Assembly (NCBI GenBank): GCA_905211645.1
Contig: CAJMBK010000005.1
Span: 1 to 64,000, forward strand
Direction: 5' to 3'
Source of the DNA: an uncultured Caryophanales bacterium
GTDB taxonomy: Bacteria; Bacillota_I; Bacilli_A; RFN20; CAG-288
DNA: 64,000 bases
Shown here: piece by piece, positions 7,590 through 15,810 of the stretch
Position numbering within the stretch: position 1 is the stretch's first letter
Layout of the letters: the number at the start of each line of letters is the position of its first letter
The notes under the pieces: generated by a model
The model's database searches: none
What the model was told of the DNA's origin: nothing
What the model saw: the letters and a program-made list of their open reading frames with translations, nothing else
Program-made: the position numbers and the translations under genes

Positions 7590-7629
7590 ATTTTTAAATT
7601 TTTTCTTAGTTCATGCGATATATATGGTA
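7590..7629 (+). promoter_or_regulatory. Promoter-region box shared with the C39-like gene (copy 1)
   Basis: TTTTTAAATTTTTTCTTAG then TTCATGCGATATATA (7610-7624) stands 17 bases before the nadE start. The same 15-base core, with the same T-rich stretch on its left, occurs at 33032-33046 before the C39-like membrane protein gene. TATATA (7619-7624) could be a -10 box; the transcript would then start just before the GAGGTGAT ribosome binding site. Confidence 0.55.
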
Positions 7630-7641
7630 AGAGGTGATATT

Positions 7642-8379
7642 ATGAAATTAGTCGATTATGCAGAAACTGAAATTATTCCCTTTTTAAAAGATATGCTTGA
7701 AAAGACCCATGCTAAGGGCTACGTTTTAGGTTTATCAGGAGGTATCGATTCCGCTTTAGTTTCCTTGCTTGCAGTTAAAGCTGTTGGAAAAGATAAAGTT
7801 TTTCATTTGATTTTACCTTGTGCTAGCAAAACTACTAAGGATGTTGATGATGCAGTTGAGTTTGCAAAGAAATTTGATTTAACTTACAAGATTGTCAATT
7901 TAACCTCCACATTCGATTCATTTATTCAGGAGAATAAAGAATTGACTGGAATGAGTGTTGCTAACGTCAAAGTCAGATTGAGAATGGTTACTTTATACGC
8001 TTACTCTCAACAGTTGAATTACCTTGTTTTAGGTACCGACAACTGGGATGAAAATTACACCGGTTACTTCACTAAACATGGTGATGGTGCTTGTGATTTA
8101 CTTCCAATTGTTGAACTTACTAAGAGTGAAGTTTTCGCTCTTGCTCGTCATTACGGATGTACTGAGACTATTTTAAACCGTGCTCCTAGTGCTTCATTAT
8201 GGGAAGGTCAAACTGATGAGAGTGAAATGGGCATCACTTACGATGAACTTGATAGTTATCTTTTACACGGAAAAGACAATTTGAGTGAAAAGACAATTCA
8301 AAGAATTGAACATTTACACCAAGTTTCCGAGCATAAACGTAATTTGGCACCTAGTCCAAATAAATATATACGTGACTAA
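7642..8379 (+). CDS. nadE: NAD+ synthetase, ammonia-dependent
   Basis: About 245 residues. The PP-loop L-S-G-G-I-D-S-A (31-38) binds ATP. G-T-D-N-W-D-E-N-Y-T-G-Y-F-T-K and H-G-D-G match the NadE signature, which usually reads GTDNADE; the Trp is a local difference. There is no glutaminase domain, so free ammonia is the likely nitrogen source for deamido-NAD+ amidation, the last step of NAD synthesis. The start at 7642 follows GAGGTGAT; an upstream in-frame ATG at 7624 lies in the promoter box. nadE-ruvA-ruvB appear to form one transcript. Confidence 0.93.
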   Translation: MKLVDYAETEIIPFLKDMLEKTHAKGYVLGLSGGIDSALVSLLAVKAVGKDKVFHLILPCASKTTKDVDDAVEFAKKFDLTYKIVNLTSTFDSFIQENKELTGMSVANVKVRLRMVTLYAYSQQLNYLVLGTDNWDENYTGYFTKHGDGACDLLPIVELTKSEVFALARHYGCTETILNRAPSASLWEGQTDESEMGITYDELDSYLLHGKDNLSEKTIQRIEHLHQVSEHKRNLAPSPNKYIRD

Positions 8380-8387
8380 TTTTTAAT

Positions 8388-8410
8388 ATTCCTCTGTAAA
8401 AAGGAGGAAT
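8388..8410 (+). promoter_or_regulatory. Hairpin covering the ruvA ribosome binding site
   Basis: ATTCCTC (8388-8394) is complementary to GAGGAAT (8404-8410), which contains the AAGGAGG Shine-Dalgarno of ruvA. The 7-bp stem would hide the site and could make ruvA translation depend on nadE readthrough or on temperature (inference). Confidence 0.45.
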
Positions 8411-8412
8411 TT

Positions 8413-8973
8413 ATGCTTTCTTACTTAGAAGGAACTGTAAAGTACATTTTTGTTAAAAGCCTAATTTTGATTTGTAACAATTTTGGCTTTGAGATTTTTG
8501 TTAACGACATAAAATCTTTCAAACAAGGTGAAACAGCATCGCTATTTCTTTATTATCATGTTAAAGATGACGAACGAGCTTATTACGGATTCAAAACTGT
8601 TGAAGAGAAACTCTTCTTCATGCTTTTGATATCGATAAACGGAGTTGGTCCGAAAACGGCAATGAGTATTCTTAGCGTCGGCAACATTCAAAATGTTGCT
8701 TGGGCAATTAAAAATAAGAATATCAAATATCTAAAATCATTACCGAGTGTTGGAACAAGACTTGCTCAGCAGTTAGTCATCTCACTTTTTGATAAGATTG
8801 ATAACAGATTTTTATCTAAAGAAGATGATAATACTTCCGTCAGTTACGATGCTTTAATTAACCTTGGATTCACTAGAGATGAAGTTATTTATTGTTTAAA
8901 TTCAATTGATAGAAGCAATTTCAGAACCGATGAAGAATACATTTCCCGTTGCTTGAAGTTTTTGTCGAGGTAA
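8413..8973 (+). CDS. ruvA: Holliday junction branch migration protein RuvA
   Basis: 186 residues: an N-terminal OB fold (about 1-65), two helix-hairpin-helix motifs (I-N-G-V-G-P-K-T-A-M-S-I-L and L-P-S-V-G-T-R-L-A-Q-Q-L-V, about 74-120) that grip the junction DNA, and a C-terminal three-helix domain (about 140-186) that contacts RuvB. ruvB starts three bases after the stop. It works with RuvB in recombination and repair of stalled forks. Confidence 0.93.
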   Translation: MLSYLEGTVKYIFVKSLILICNNFGFEIFVNDIKSFKQGETASLFLYYHVKDDERAYYGFKTVEEKLFFMLLISINGVGPKTAMSILSVGNIQNVAWAIKNKNIKYLKSLPSVGTRLAQQLVISLFDKIDNRFLSKEDDNTSVSYDALINLGFTRDEVIYCLNSIDRSNFRTDEEYISRCLKFLSR

Positions 8974-8976
8974 ATT

Positions 8977-9978
8977 ATGGAAGATATCAATGATTTTACC
9001 TTGCGACCTTTAAGATTAGATGATTTTATCGGTCAGGATGAGCTTAAGCAAAGTTTAAAAGTATTTATTCATGGTGCTAAAATGCGTCAGGAATCACTTG
9101 ACCATATTCTTTTCTATGGTCCACCTGGTTTAGGTAAAACCACTTTAAGTGGAATTATCGCTAATGAGTTAGGTGTTAGAATAAAGGTTGTTAACGGTGC
9201 TAGCATTGCTAGAACTGGTGATATTGCGACAATTCTTTCCACCTTAAATCCAGGAGATGTTCTTTTTATCGATGAAATTCATCGTATACCTTTAGCTGTT
9301 GAAGAAATCTTATACGGTGCAATGGAAGATTACAAACTTTCCGTTGCAGTTGGTCATGATGAAAAGTGCAAATCACTAACAATTGAGTTAGCACCATTCA
9401 CTTTAATCGGTGCCACAACTAGACAAGGTGATATTTCTTCTCCGTTAAGAGATAGATTCGGTATCTCGATGAATTTGAAGTACTACACCATCGATAATCT
9501 TATCGAAATTATTCTTAGAACAAGTAAAGTTTTGCAATTTCCAATTTCTTTATCAGGAGCAAAGTTGATTGCAATTAGATCTAGAGGAACACCTAGAATT
9601 GCTAATAAACTTTTTAGAAGAATAAGAGATTTTGCTTGTTATTATCATAAGGATTCAATCGATGATGACACAGTAAACGCAACGTTTAAGATTCTAAAAA
9701 TTGATGAATTTGGTCTTGATGAAATCGATAATAAGTATCTTAGATGTCTTATTGAACGTTTTAACAATCAACCAACTGGTTTAAGTTCAATTGCTTCAGC
9801 TATTGGTGAACAGGAAAGAAATTTAGTTGAATTCTACGAACCTTATTTAGTTCAAAGAGGTTTAATCAACCTCACTAAACGAGGTAGAAAATGCACAAGA
9901 TTAGCATTTGAGCACATCAAGAAACTTGAGAAAAATTCAAGGGAGGATTCAATTAAACTACTTCAGGAAAAGCCGTAA
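8977..9978 (+). CDS. ruvB: Holliday junction helicase RuvB
   Basis: 333 residues, standard length. Walker A is G-P-P-G-L-G-K-T-T (48-56) and Walker B ends D-E-I-H-R; sensor 1 lies in I-G-A-T-T-R-Q-G. A C-terminal winged helix (L-S-S-I-A-S-A-I-G-E...P-Y-L-V-Q-R-G-L-I) completes the AAA+ motor that drives branch migration on RuvA-bound junctions. It is the last gene of the nadE-ruvAB unit; about 105 A+T-rich bases with no strong terminator separate it from secDF. Confidence 0.96.
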   Translation: MEDINDFTLRPLRLDDFIGQDELKQSLKVFIHGAKMRQESLDHILFYGPPGLGKTTLSGIIANELGVRIKVVNGASIARTGDIATILSTLNPGDVLFIDEIHRIPLAVEEILYGAMEDYKLSVAVGHDEKCKSLTIELAPFTLIGATTRQGDISSPLRDRFGISMNLKYYTIDNLIEIILRTSKVLQFPISLSGAKLIAIRSRGTPRIANKLFRRIRDFACYYHKDSIDDDTVNATFKILKIDEFGLDEIDNKYLRCLIERFNNQPTGLSSIASAIGEQERNLVEFYEPYLVQRGLINLTKRGRKCTRLAFEHIKKLEKNSREDSIKLLQEKP

Positions 9979-10083
9979 AAAAATCTATCTTATTTATAGA
10001 AAATTCATCCTATATTTTATATATTATATAAGTTAAAAAATTTAGAGCTTTTTTGTGCACTGAGTTTTTTGTCGGAGGTAATT

Positions 10084-12657
10084 ATGAGACGATTTTTAGC
10101 TTTCATTACAATGGCAATTACTATTGTTTTGGCTATTTGCTTCAATGTTCAAGTTGTCTTAGATAATAAGAATTTATCTAGTGAGTATGGTGGTGGCACT
10201 GAATTTGTTTACCAAATTACTCAAAGAGAAAATGTCGATAGTAGTCAATTCAATGAAAACAACATCGAAGAACAATTAACTGATAGATTCGAACTCCTTG
10301 GTATCAATGATGCAAATATCGAATTGTTGAGAACTACTCATAATCAAGAAGTTAGTTACGAAGCCAGAATTAAAGCTGGTATCTCTTCTTCAGAAAATAT
10401 CACCAGTGTCAACTATATTATGACAAAGAATGGTGAATTATCATTCTGTACTTCTGCAGAAGAATGCAAGTCACAATCGGAACTTTTAACAGAAGGCGAT
10501 TTTGCTAAATTGATGACTTCTTCAGATGGTACACAAGTTCCTGGCTTATCTGTTAAAGATAAAACCGCATGGGATGATTTAGTCACAAAAAGTGGTGAAG
10601 TCACTCAAGAAGCTGGTAAAAATAAGATCTTTGTTTGGTTAGATAAGACCGAAAATGATACTTATGACAAAGCTTATGATGAAGAAGAACCAGATTTAGC
10701 AATGCAAGATAAGATTCTTTTCGAGTTATCAAGCGATAGCTACGATGAAGAAAATAACGTTATTTTACTCTCCACAAATCCAGAAGGTCAAGCCTTCACA
10801 AGTGACACAGCAAGAAACTATGTCAGAGCTTTGAATGCAGAAAGCTACGATTTCGACATTAAATTCATGTACAACAACAAATTTGATGCAACATTAGGTG
10901 AAAATGCATTTTTAAACTCAATTCTTGCAATGTACGGCTTTTTATTATTAGGATTAGTCATTGCAACAATCTTCTACGGTGTTGCTGGTTTAATTGCTAG
11001 CATCTCCTCAATCGCAACCTCCACATTATTAATTTATTTATTCTCAGTATTCGGTTTCGCCTTATCTCCAGCCGTTTTCGTTGGTATTGGTGTCATCTTC
11101 TTACTCAGTATGTTTATCACTGCAAACTACTTTGAAAGAGTCAAAGATGAACTTAAGAAAGGTAGAAAATTAGATAAAGCTAACAGAGAAGGTTATCATA
11201 AATCCTTCTTAACAACAGTCGATAGCTGCTTGATTGTTTGCTTAGCATCCTTATTAACATTTGCAATCGGTAACGGTATGGTTGCAAATATGGCAGCAGT
11301 CATCTTCATCGGCTCATTCTTAGCCTTCATCGTCACAAACTACTTAACAAAATGGATGATGTACTGGTTAACTTCCGGTGAAAAATATAAGAACAAAGAA
11401 TCCATCTATGGCTTAAAAGCTAAAGATGATAAGTTATTCAGCTTGAAGAATGTTTCTGTCCAAAATGAAGATGGAACAGTTCAAGAAAAAGTTGAAACTA
11501 ATTTCAAAACTAAGAAATTAGGTATAATCGGCGGTGCAGTTGGTGGCGTTATCGCTCTTGGTACAGTCGCTTGTATGTTAGGTTTCGGTTTATCCGGTGC
11601 TGGTTTGTATGCAGAAGATTCAAATTACACAGGTAATTCATACATCACAATTCAAGCAAACTTACATGATTACGATACATCTTCCACATTGGAAATCTTC
11701 GATAATGAAAATAATTTCAATAACTACTTAGCTAATACCGATAATATTAGAGGTGAAAAGGAACCTTCAGTTTTACCTGAGTCCTACATCAATATGACAT
11801 TCAATGTTGATAACACTGTTATCGATGAAGAAAAAGGTGAATTCAACAGAACAGTCTACATCTCCTACCAAGTTGAAGACGATGCTATTGAGAATTCATT
11901 CATCGACCAAATGAGACTAGTTCTCGATGGTATTGATATTCAAGATGATAATCCAATTGAAGTTAACTACGGTAGAACAACTGAAGTCTTGAATTCTTAT
12001 TACTTGAATTCAATTTACTTAGTTTCATCCCTCTGCATTTTATGGTCAACTCTCTACATCTTTGCTAGATTTGGTATTTCCGCTGCAACAGGTAACCTTG
12101 CTTTCAGCTCAGTCAGTACCTTATTTGCTTACTTAGTAATGACACTTTTCAGAGTTCCATTCAATGCTTACACAGCAATTAGCTTAGTCATTATTCCTCT
12201 TGTTCTCTCATTTGTCTTGATGCCTTTATTCAAGAAGAATAATGAATTGTTAGTTGATAGAAAATTGAAGAAAGTTGCTACACCTGCACAAAGAGTTGAG
12301 ACCATGGTTCAAGCACTCAACTTCAACTTCTCAATCAACAAATTCTTTGTTACTGTTACATGTACTACATTCTTAATTTTACTTGCAACACTCACTGAAA
12401 CAGTTCTTCCATTCCCACTTATTTCACTCTGTTGTATTTTAGTTGGTATCGTCTTATCATTTGTCCTCGTTCCAGTTATCTATCTTGCAATTAGAACAAA
12501 TCTCTCATTCAAGAAGTTCTCTGAAAAACGTGAACAAAGAAGAATTCAAAAGAATAAGAAACCAAGTCGTAGACAACAAAGAATTAAACACTACGAAGAA
12601 CTTGAAGGACGTGGTCCTCAAGAAACAATCATTCCTGGTTTGAATGATTTCCACTAA
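10084..12657 (+). CDS. secDF: Fused protein-export membrane protein SecDF
   Basis: About 857 residues. An N-terminal TM (roughly 3-25) precedes a long extracytoplasmic domain and a bundle of TMs (about 285-450), the SecD half. A short cytoplasmic stretch, another TM (about 480-505), a second outside domain and a final TM cluster (about 640-810) form the SecF half, followed by a basic tail (K-N-K-K-P-S-R-R-Q-Q-R). Fusion is normal in Bacillota. SecDF uses the ion gradient to help preproteins leave the SecYEG channel. The sequence is quite divergent. The start at 10084 follows CGGAGGT; an in-frame TTG at 10069 is rejected. Confidence 0.85.
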   Translation: MRRFLAFITMAITIVLAICFNVQVVLDNKNLSSEYGGGTEFVYQITQRENVDSSQFNENNIEEQLTDRFELLGINDANIELLRTTHNQEVSYEARIKAGISSSENITSVNYIMTKNGELSFCTSAEECKSQSELLTEGDFAKLMTSSDGTQVPGLSVKDKTAWDDLVTKSGEVTQEAGKNKIFVWLDKTENDTYDKAYDEEEPDLAMQDKILFELSSDSYDEENNVILLSTNPEGQAFTSDTARNYVRALNAESYDFDIKFMYNNKFDATLGENAFLNSILAMYGFLLLGLVIATIFYGVAGLIASISSIATSTLLIYLFSVFGFALSPAVFVGIGVIFLLSMFITANYFERVKDELKKGRKLDKANREGYHKSFLTTVDSCLIVCLASLLTFAIGNGMVANMAAVIFIGSFLAFIVTNYLTKWMMYWLTSGEKYKNKESIYGLKAKDDKLFSLKNVSVQNEDGTVQEKVETNFKTKKLGIIGGAVGGVIALGTVACMLGFGLSGAGLYAEDSNYTGNSYITIQANLHDYDTSSTLEIFDNENNFNNYLANTDNIRGEKEPSVLPESYINMTFNVDNTVIDEEKGEFNRTVYISYQVEDDAIENSFIDQMRLVLDGIDIQDDNPIEVNYGRTTEVLNSYYLNSIYLVSSLCILWSTLYIFARFGISAATGNLAFSSVSTLFAYLVMTLFRVPFNAYTAISLVIIPLVLSFVLMPLFKKNNELLVDRKLKKVATPAQRVETMVQALNFNFSINKFFVTVTCTTFLILLATLTETVLPFPLISLCCILVGIVLSFVLVPVIYLAIRTNLSFKKFSEKREQRRIQKNKKPSRRQQRIKHYEELEGRGPQETIIPGLNDFH

Positions 12658-12670
12658 GTGAGGTAAATTT

Positions 12671-14254
12671 ATGACAAAAGAAACTCTTCATCAAAAGCTC
12701 TTGGAATACTACCATCTTTCCGATGAAGAGTTTTTCTATAGAAAAAAATTGCAGGGAACTAAAGACTTTATTGATCCATATCAAAATAAAGATTTCTGCA
12801 AAGTTGTTGATAAACTTAAACAAATTATCAAAGATAAGAAGAAGGTTCTTATCTATGGTGATTACGACTACGATGGAATTTCTTCAACTACAATTATCAA
12901 ATTTGCTTTTAATAAGTTAGGCGGAGTCTGTGAAAGATTTATTCCATCCCGTTATATTGAAGGCTATGGTTTGAATAAATCTGTAATTGATACTGCAAAA
13001 GAAAGAGGATATGACGTCATTATCACAGTTGATAATGGAATCACAAAATTGGATGAAGTCCAATATTGTCTTGATTTAGGGTTAGAAGTTGTAATTATTG
13101 ATCACCATGAGGCAATTGAAGGTGCAACTATTCCAACTGAATATGTTTTCCATCAATTTGTCAGCAAATTTACAGATTACAATATTTCTGCTGCATTCCT
13201 TTGTCTTTTTGTTTCATACGGATTAATTGGTTATTACGATGATTATTTAGTTACTCTTGCTGGCATCGCAGTTTTATCTGATTGCATGCCAATGAAAGAA
13301 ATGAATATCGCTTTAGTAAGAAATTCACTGAGTAATTTGAATAAATTCAGATACAAACCTTTAATTAGACTTTTAGATGATCCATACAATGAAAATATTG
13401 ATTTCAAAGATTTAAATTTCTCAATTATTGCAAAGATTAATGCTATCAACAGAATTTTAGAAAAATATGAAGCAAATAGAGTTGTTGATTATTTACTTTG
13501 TGAAGATGTCAGAAAGATTTACAATGATTCACTTTGGTTTAACGCAGTAAATCGAGAAAAGAAATCAATAGTTAACGATATTATCAAAGACATTCAAGAA
13601 GATAAAAATGATCCTTTCTTCTTTAAAGTGTTTGAAACTCAAATCGGATTATCCGGTTTAATTGCTTCAAGACTTCTTTCTAATAAAGACGTCGTCGGCG
13701 TCTTTATTCCAAAGGAAGATGATAATGAAATTTATATATGTTCTTTGCGTGCAAAGAGTAGTTACAATCTTTTAGAGGCAGTTAGAAGTTGTTCTTCACT
13801 TTTAGAACAATTTGGTGGTCATAAAGAAGCTTGTGGTGTCACTGTGAAAAAAGAAAATTATGAAGAATTTATCACTAAATTAAGAGCAGCTTTAAAAGAA
13901 AATCAAACTGAAGTCATTGAAGAAAACGATAAGTACATCATGCTTTCAGTTGATGATTTAAATCATGAGACTATCGATGAAATTAATGAATTTAAACCTT
14001 TTTCATTAGATTTTGCTGAACCAAACTTTGCGATGGTTTACTTTAAAGAATATATTAGATCTAGAGAAGATAACCATGTAATTGTAAGATTAGATTCAAA
14101 TAAGTCTATCCTTTATTTCAACGGTAAAAAAGAACTTGAAAAAGTCAAAGATGATAAGGTTTTATTCATTGGAAAGCTTGAAAGTTCTGTTTATAACGGT
14201 AACACCCAATTCTCTTTGAAAACTGATAAAGTAAAATCAGTCGATAGTAGGTAG
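12671..14254 (+). CDS. recJ: Single-stranded-DNA exonuclease RecJ (DHH family)
   Basis: 527 residues. The DHH phosphoesterase core shows G-D-Y-D-Y-D-G-I-S-S-T (family GDYDADG), V-D-N-G-I and the D-H-H-E signature; the DHHA1 domain follows with G-G-H-K-E-A-C-G, and a C-terminal OB-like part ends the protein. RecJ degrades ssDNA 5' to 3' in repair and recombination. It is much shorter than B. subtilis RecJ, with the extra C-terminal domain missing. The secDF-recJ neighbourhood is the one known from Bacilli, although apt-relA, usually next, are at 44.6 kb here. Confidence 0.9.
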   Translation: MTKETLHQKLLEYYHLSDEEFFYRKKLQGTKDFIDPYQNKDFCKVVDKLKQIIKDKKKVLIYGDYDYDGISSTTIIKFAFNKLGGVCERFIPSRYIEGYGLNKSVIDTAKERGYDVIITVDNGITKLDEVQYCLDLGLEVVIIDHHEAIEGATIPTEYVFHQFVSKFTDYNISAAFLCLFVSYGLIGYYDDYLVTLAGIAVLSDCMPMKEMNIALVRNSLSNLNKFRYKPLIRLLDDPYNENIDFKDLNFSIIAKINAINRILEKYEANRVVDYLLCEDVRKIYNDSLWFNAVNREKKSIVNDIIKDIQEDKNDPFFFKVFETQIGLSGLIASRLLSNKDVVGVFIPKEDDNEIYICSLRAKSSYNLLEAVRSCSSLLEQFGGHKEACGVTVKKENYEEFITKLRAALKENQTEVIEENDKYIMLSVDDLNHETIDEINEFKPFSLDFAEPNFAMVYFKEYIRSREDNHVIVRLDSNKSILYFNGKKELEKVKDDKVLFIGKLESSVYNGNTQFSLKTDKVKSVDSR

Positions 14255-14314
14255 TAAAACGCATTTTATATATTAATATAGTTTATAATTTATACAGCAG
14301 AGGTATATTTTTAT

Positions 14315-14716
14315 ATGATGACTTTTAATGAATTATATCCAAGTCTTGATTTAGACTTATTCGATTACTTTAATGAATTTCGAGATCCAAATAGTGATTT
14401 AGCTATTGGTGCAAGAGCACGTTTTATTTTGAAAGGTTCCAAACCTGGCAGATATGCTTATGTTTTAGAAAGCAAACCTGTTAAATTCGATGAAAATGAT
14501 ACTCCTGAAAGAAAACAATTCCTTAAAGAATTGAATCAACATGAATTCTACTTCATCGTTTTATTTGAAGAAAATAACAACAAGTCAGTTTTTGTTCCAA
14601 ATGAAACATTTGCTGATTTAGAAGAAGCAAGAGAAAGAGCAGTTTACTGCTTACAAAGATACAATCCTGAAGAAATTGAAAAACAACATCAGGAAGTTTT
14701 AAATTCACTTAACTAA
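14315..14716 (+). CDS. Conserved-looking small protein, unknown function
   Basis: 133 residues (or 132 from the second Met), acidic, soluble, predicted alpha/beta, with no recognised motif. It contains a basic segment G-A-R-A-R-F-I-L-K-G-S-K-P-G-R-Y and a C-terminal helix of mainly charged residues. TATAAT-like DNA lies about 30 bases upstream, GAGGT serves as ribosome binding site, and a strong hairpin follows, so it may be its own transcription unit between recJ and the FtsA/FtsZ-like module. Confidence 0.65.
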   Translation: MMTFNELYPSLDLDLFDYFNEFRDPNSDLAIGARARFILKGSKPGRYAYVLESKPVKFDENDTPERKQFLKELNQHEFYFIVLFEENNNKSVFVPNETFADLEEARERAVYCLQRYNPEEIEKQHQEVLNSLN

Positions 14717-14727
14717 TTCACTTATTC

Positions 14728-14754
14728 ATAACGACATACAAAATGTCGTTATTT
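14728..14754 (+). terminator. Hairpin between the small unknown gene and the FtsA-like gene
   Basis: A 10-bp perfect stem, ATAACGACAT (14728-14737) / ATGTCGTTAT (14743-14752), with loop ACAAA. It is followed by only a short T stretch (TTT), so it could be a terminator, an attenuator or a processing hairpin. It ends just 8 bases before the next start codon. Confidence 0.6.
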
Positions 14755-14760
14755 TAAAAA

Positions 14761-15810
14761 ATGGAAAAAACTTTATTGCAATTACGTATATGTAAAAACC
14801 ATGTTTCACTTTTCGCAGGTTACATATATGAGAAAATTCTTTACACTCTCAACTATATCGAAAAAGATATAAATTTTTCATTTGAAAAATATGATGATGA
14901 GAATTTAATTGCTCTTATCAAAGAAGTTATTTCAAATAATGAAGAAACATTGAATACCACATTTTCTTCACTTGCTGTAATTATTGATGATTATTCATTC
15001 GATTATAAAAATCGTTCATTCAAAAATGATGAGAAATTATCTGAAAAGAATATGAATAAGTATTGTAAGGATATCTTAAATGCATATCCTGAAATCGATA
15101 ACTACACTAAATCTTTCATCAATTTTGATGAAAAAAGTAAGAGTTTAATCGATTACGAACTTATTTATATTGATGATAAAAAGGTAGATGAGATTTTAAA
15201 TTTGGCTGCAAATTTAGATCTTGAACTTATTTCAATCGCACCAACTTTATCAACTTACCCAGATTTACTTAAATACTTTATTAAGAATTTATCTAAGTAC
15301 AATATTTTGTCTTTTGAAAAAGATAATATTACTTATGTTAAATATGATGGAGTTTCAATTCTTGATTATCAAAATTTGAATGTTTCAATGAATGATCTTG
15401 TCAAAAAGATTTCAGAAGAGACAAAAACAGATATTAAAGTCGTTGAATTTATCATCAACCATTACGGTTACAATGAAAATTATGCCTTTGATGCTAATCT
15501 TTGTGAAAATATTAAAATTTCCACTTTGAATAAGTACATTGAAGACTTTATTAAAGATTCACTTGGAAAATTGAATAATATCAGTTTTGAAAATCAAACT
15601 TTTATTTTCGGTGAATTATCAAATTTAATTGGTCTTGAAGTTTTGTTGAAGAAACTCAATTACGATAATTTTATCGCTCCAAGATTTTTAATTATCGGTG
15701 CAAGAAATATTATTTGCTATCCACATTTAGGTATGCTTTTACACACTTATAAAAGTGAAAATTTTGATTTTTCAAGTTTCTATTTTAAGGAGGATGACTA
15801 TGAACAATAA
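14761..15810 (+). CDS. FtsA-like actin-fold protein with degenerate ATP site
   Basis: 349 residues. Strand and helix order can be followed along FtsA. A segment at 142-165 (V-D-E-I-L-N-L-A-A ... L-E-L-I-S-I-A-P-T) matches the FtsA region ending I-C-L-Q-P-L-A. A stretch at 182-240 corresponds to the phosphate-2 strand and the E-E-A-E-R-V-K helix. Residues 258-300 correspond to the V-L-T-G-G adenosine motif region, here F-I-F-G-E-L. The phosphate-1 (DIGTS) and phosphate-2 (DIGGGST) motifs are gone, so ATP binding is doubtful. It overlaps the FtsZ-like gene by 11 bases, the ftsA-ftsZ order. No Shine-Dalgarno precedes the ATG. FtsA relationship is inferred from alignment by eye plus context; moderate certainty. 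Confidence 0.6.
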   Translation: MEKTLLQLRICKNHVSLFAGYIYEKILYTLNYIEKDINFSFEKYDDENLIALIKEVISNNEETLNTTFSSLAVIIDDYSFDYKNRSFKNDEKLSEKNMNKYCKDILNAYPEIDNYTKSFINFDEKSKSLIDYELIYIDDKKVDEILNLAANLDLELISIAPTLSTYPDLLKYFIKNLSKYNILSFEKDNITYVKYDGVSILDYQNLNVSMNDLVKKISEETKTDIKVVEFIINHYGYNENYAFDANLCENIKISTLNKYIEDFIKDSLGKLNNISFENQTFIFGELSNLIGLEVLLKKLNYDNFIAPRFLIIGARNIICYPHLGMLLHTYKSENFDFSSFYFKEDDYEQ

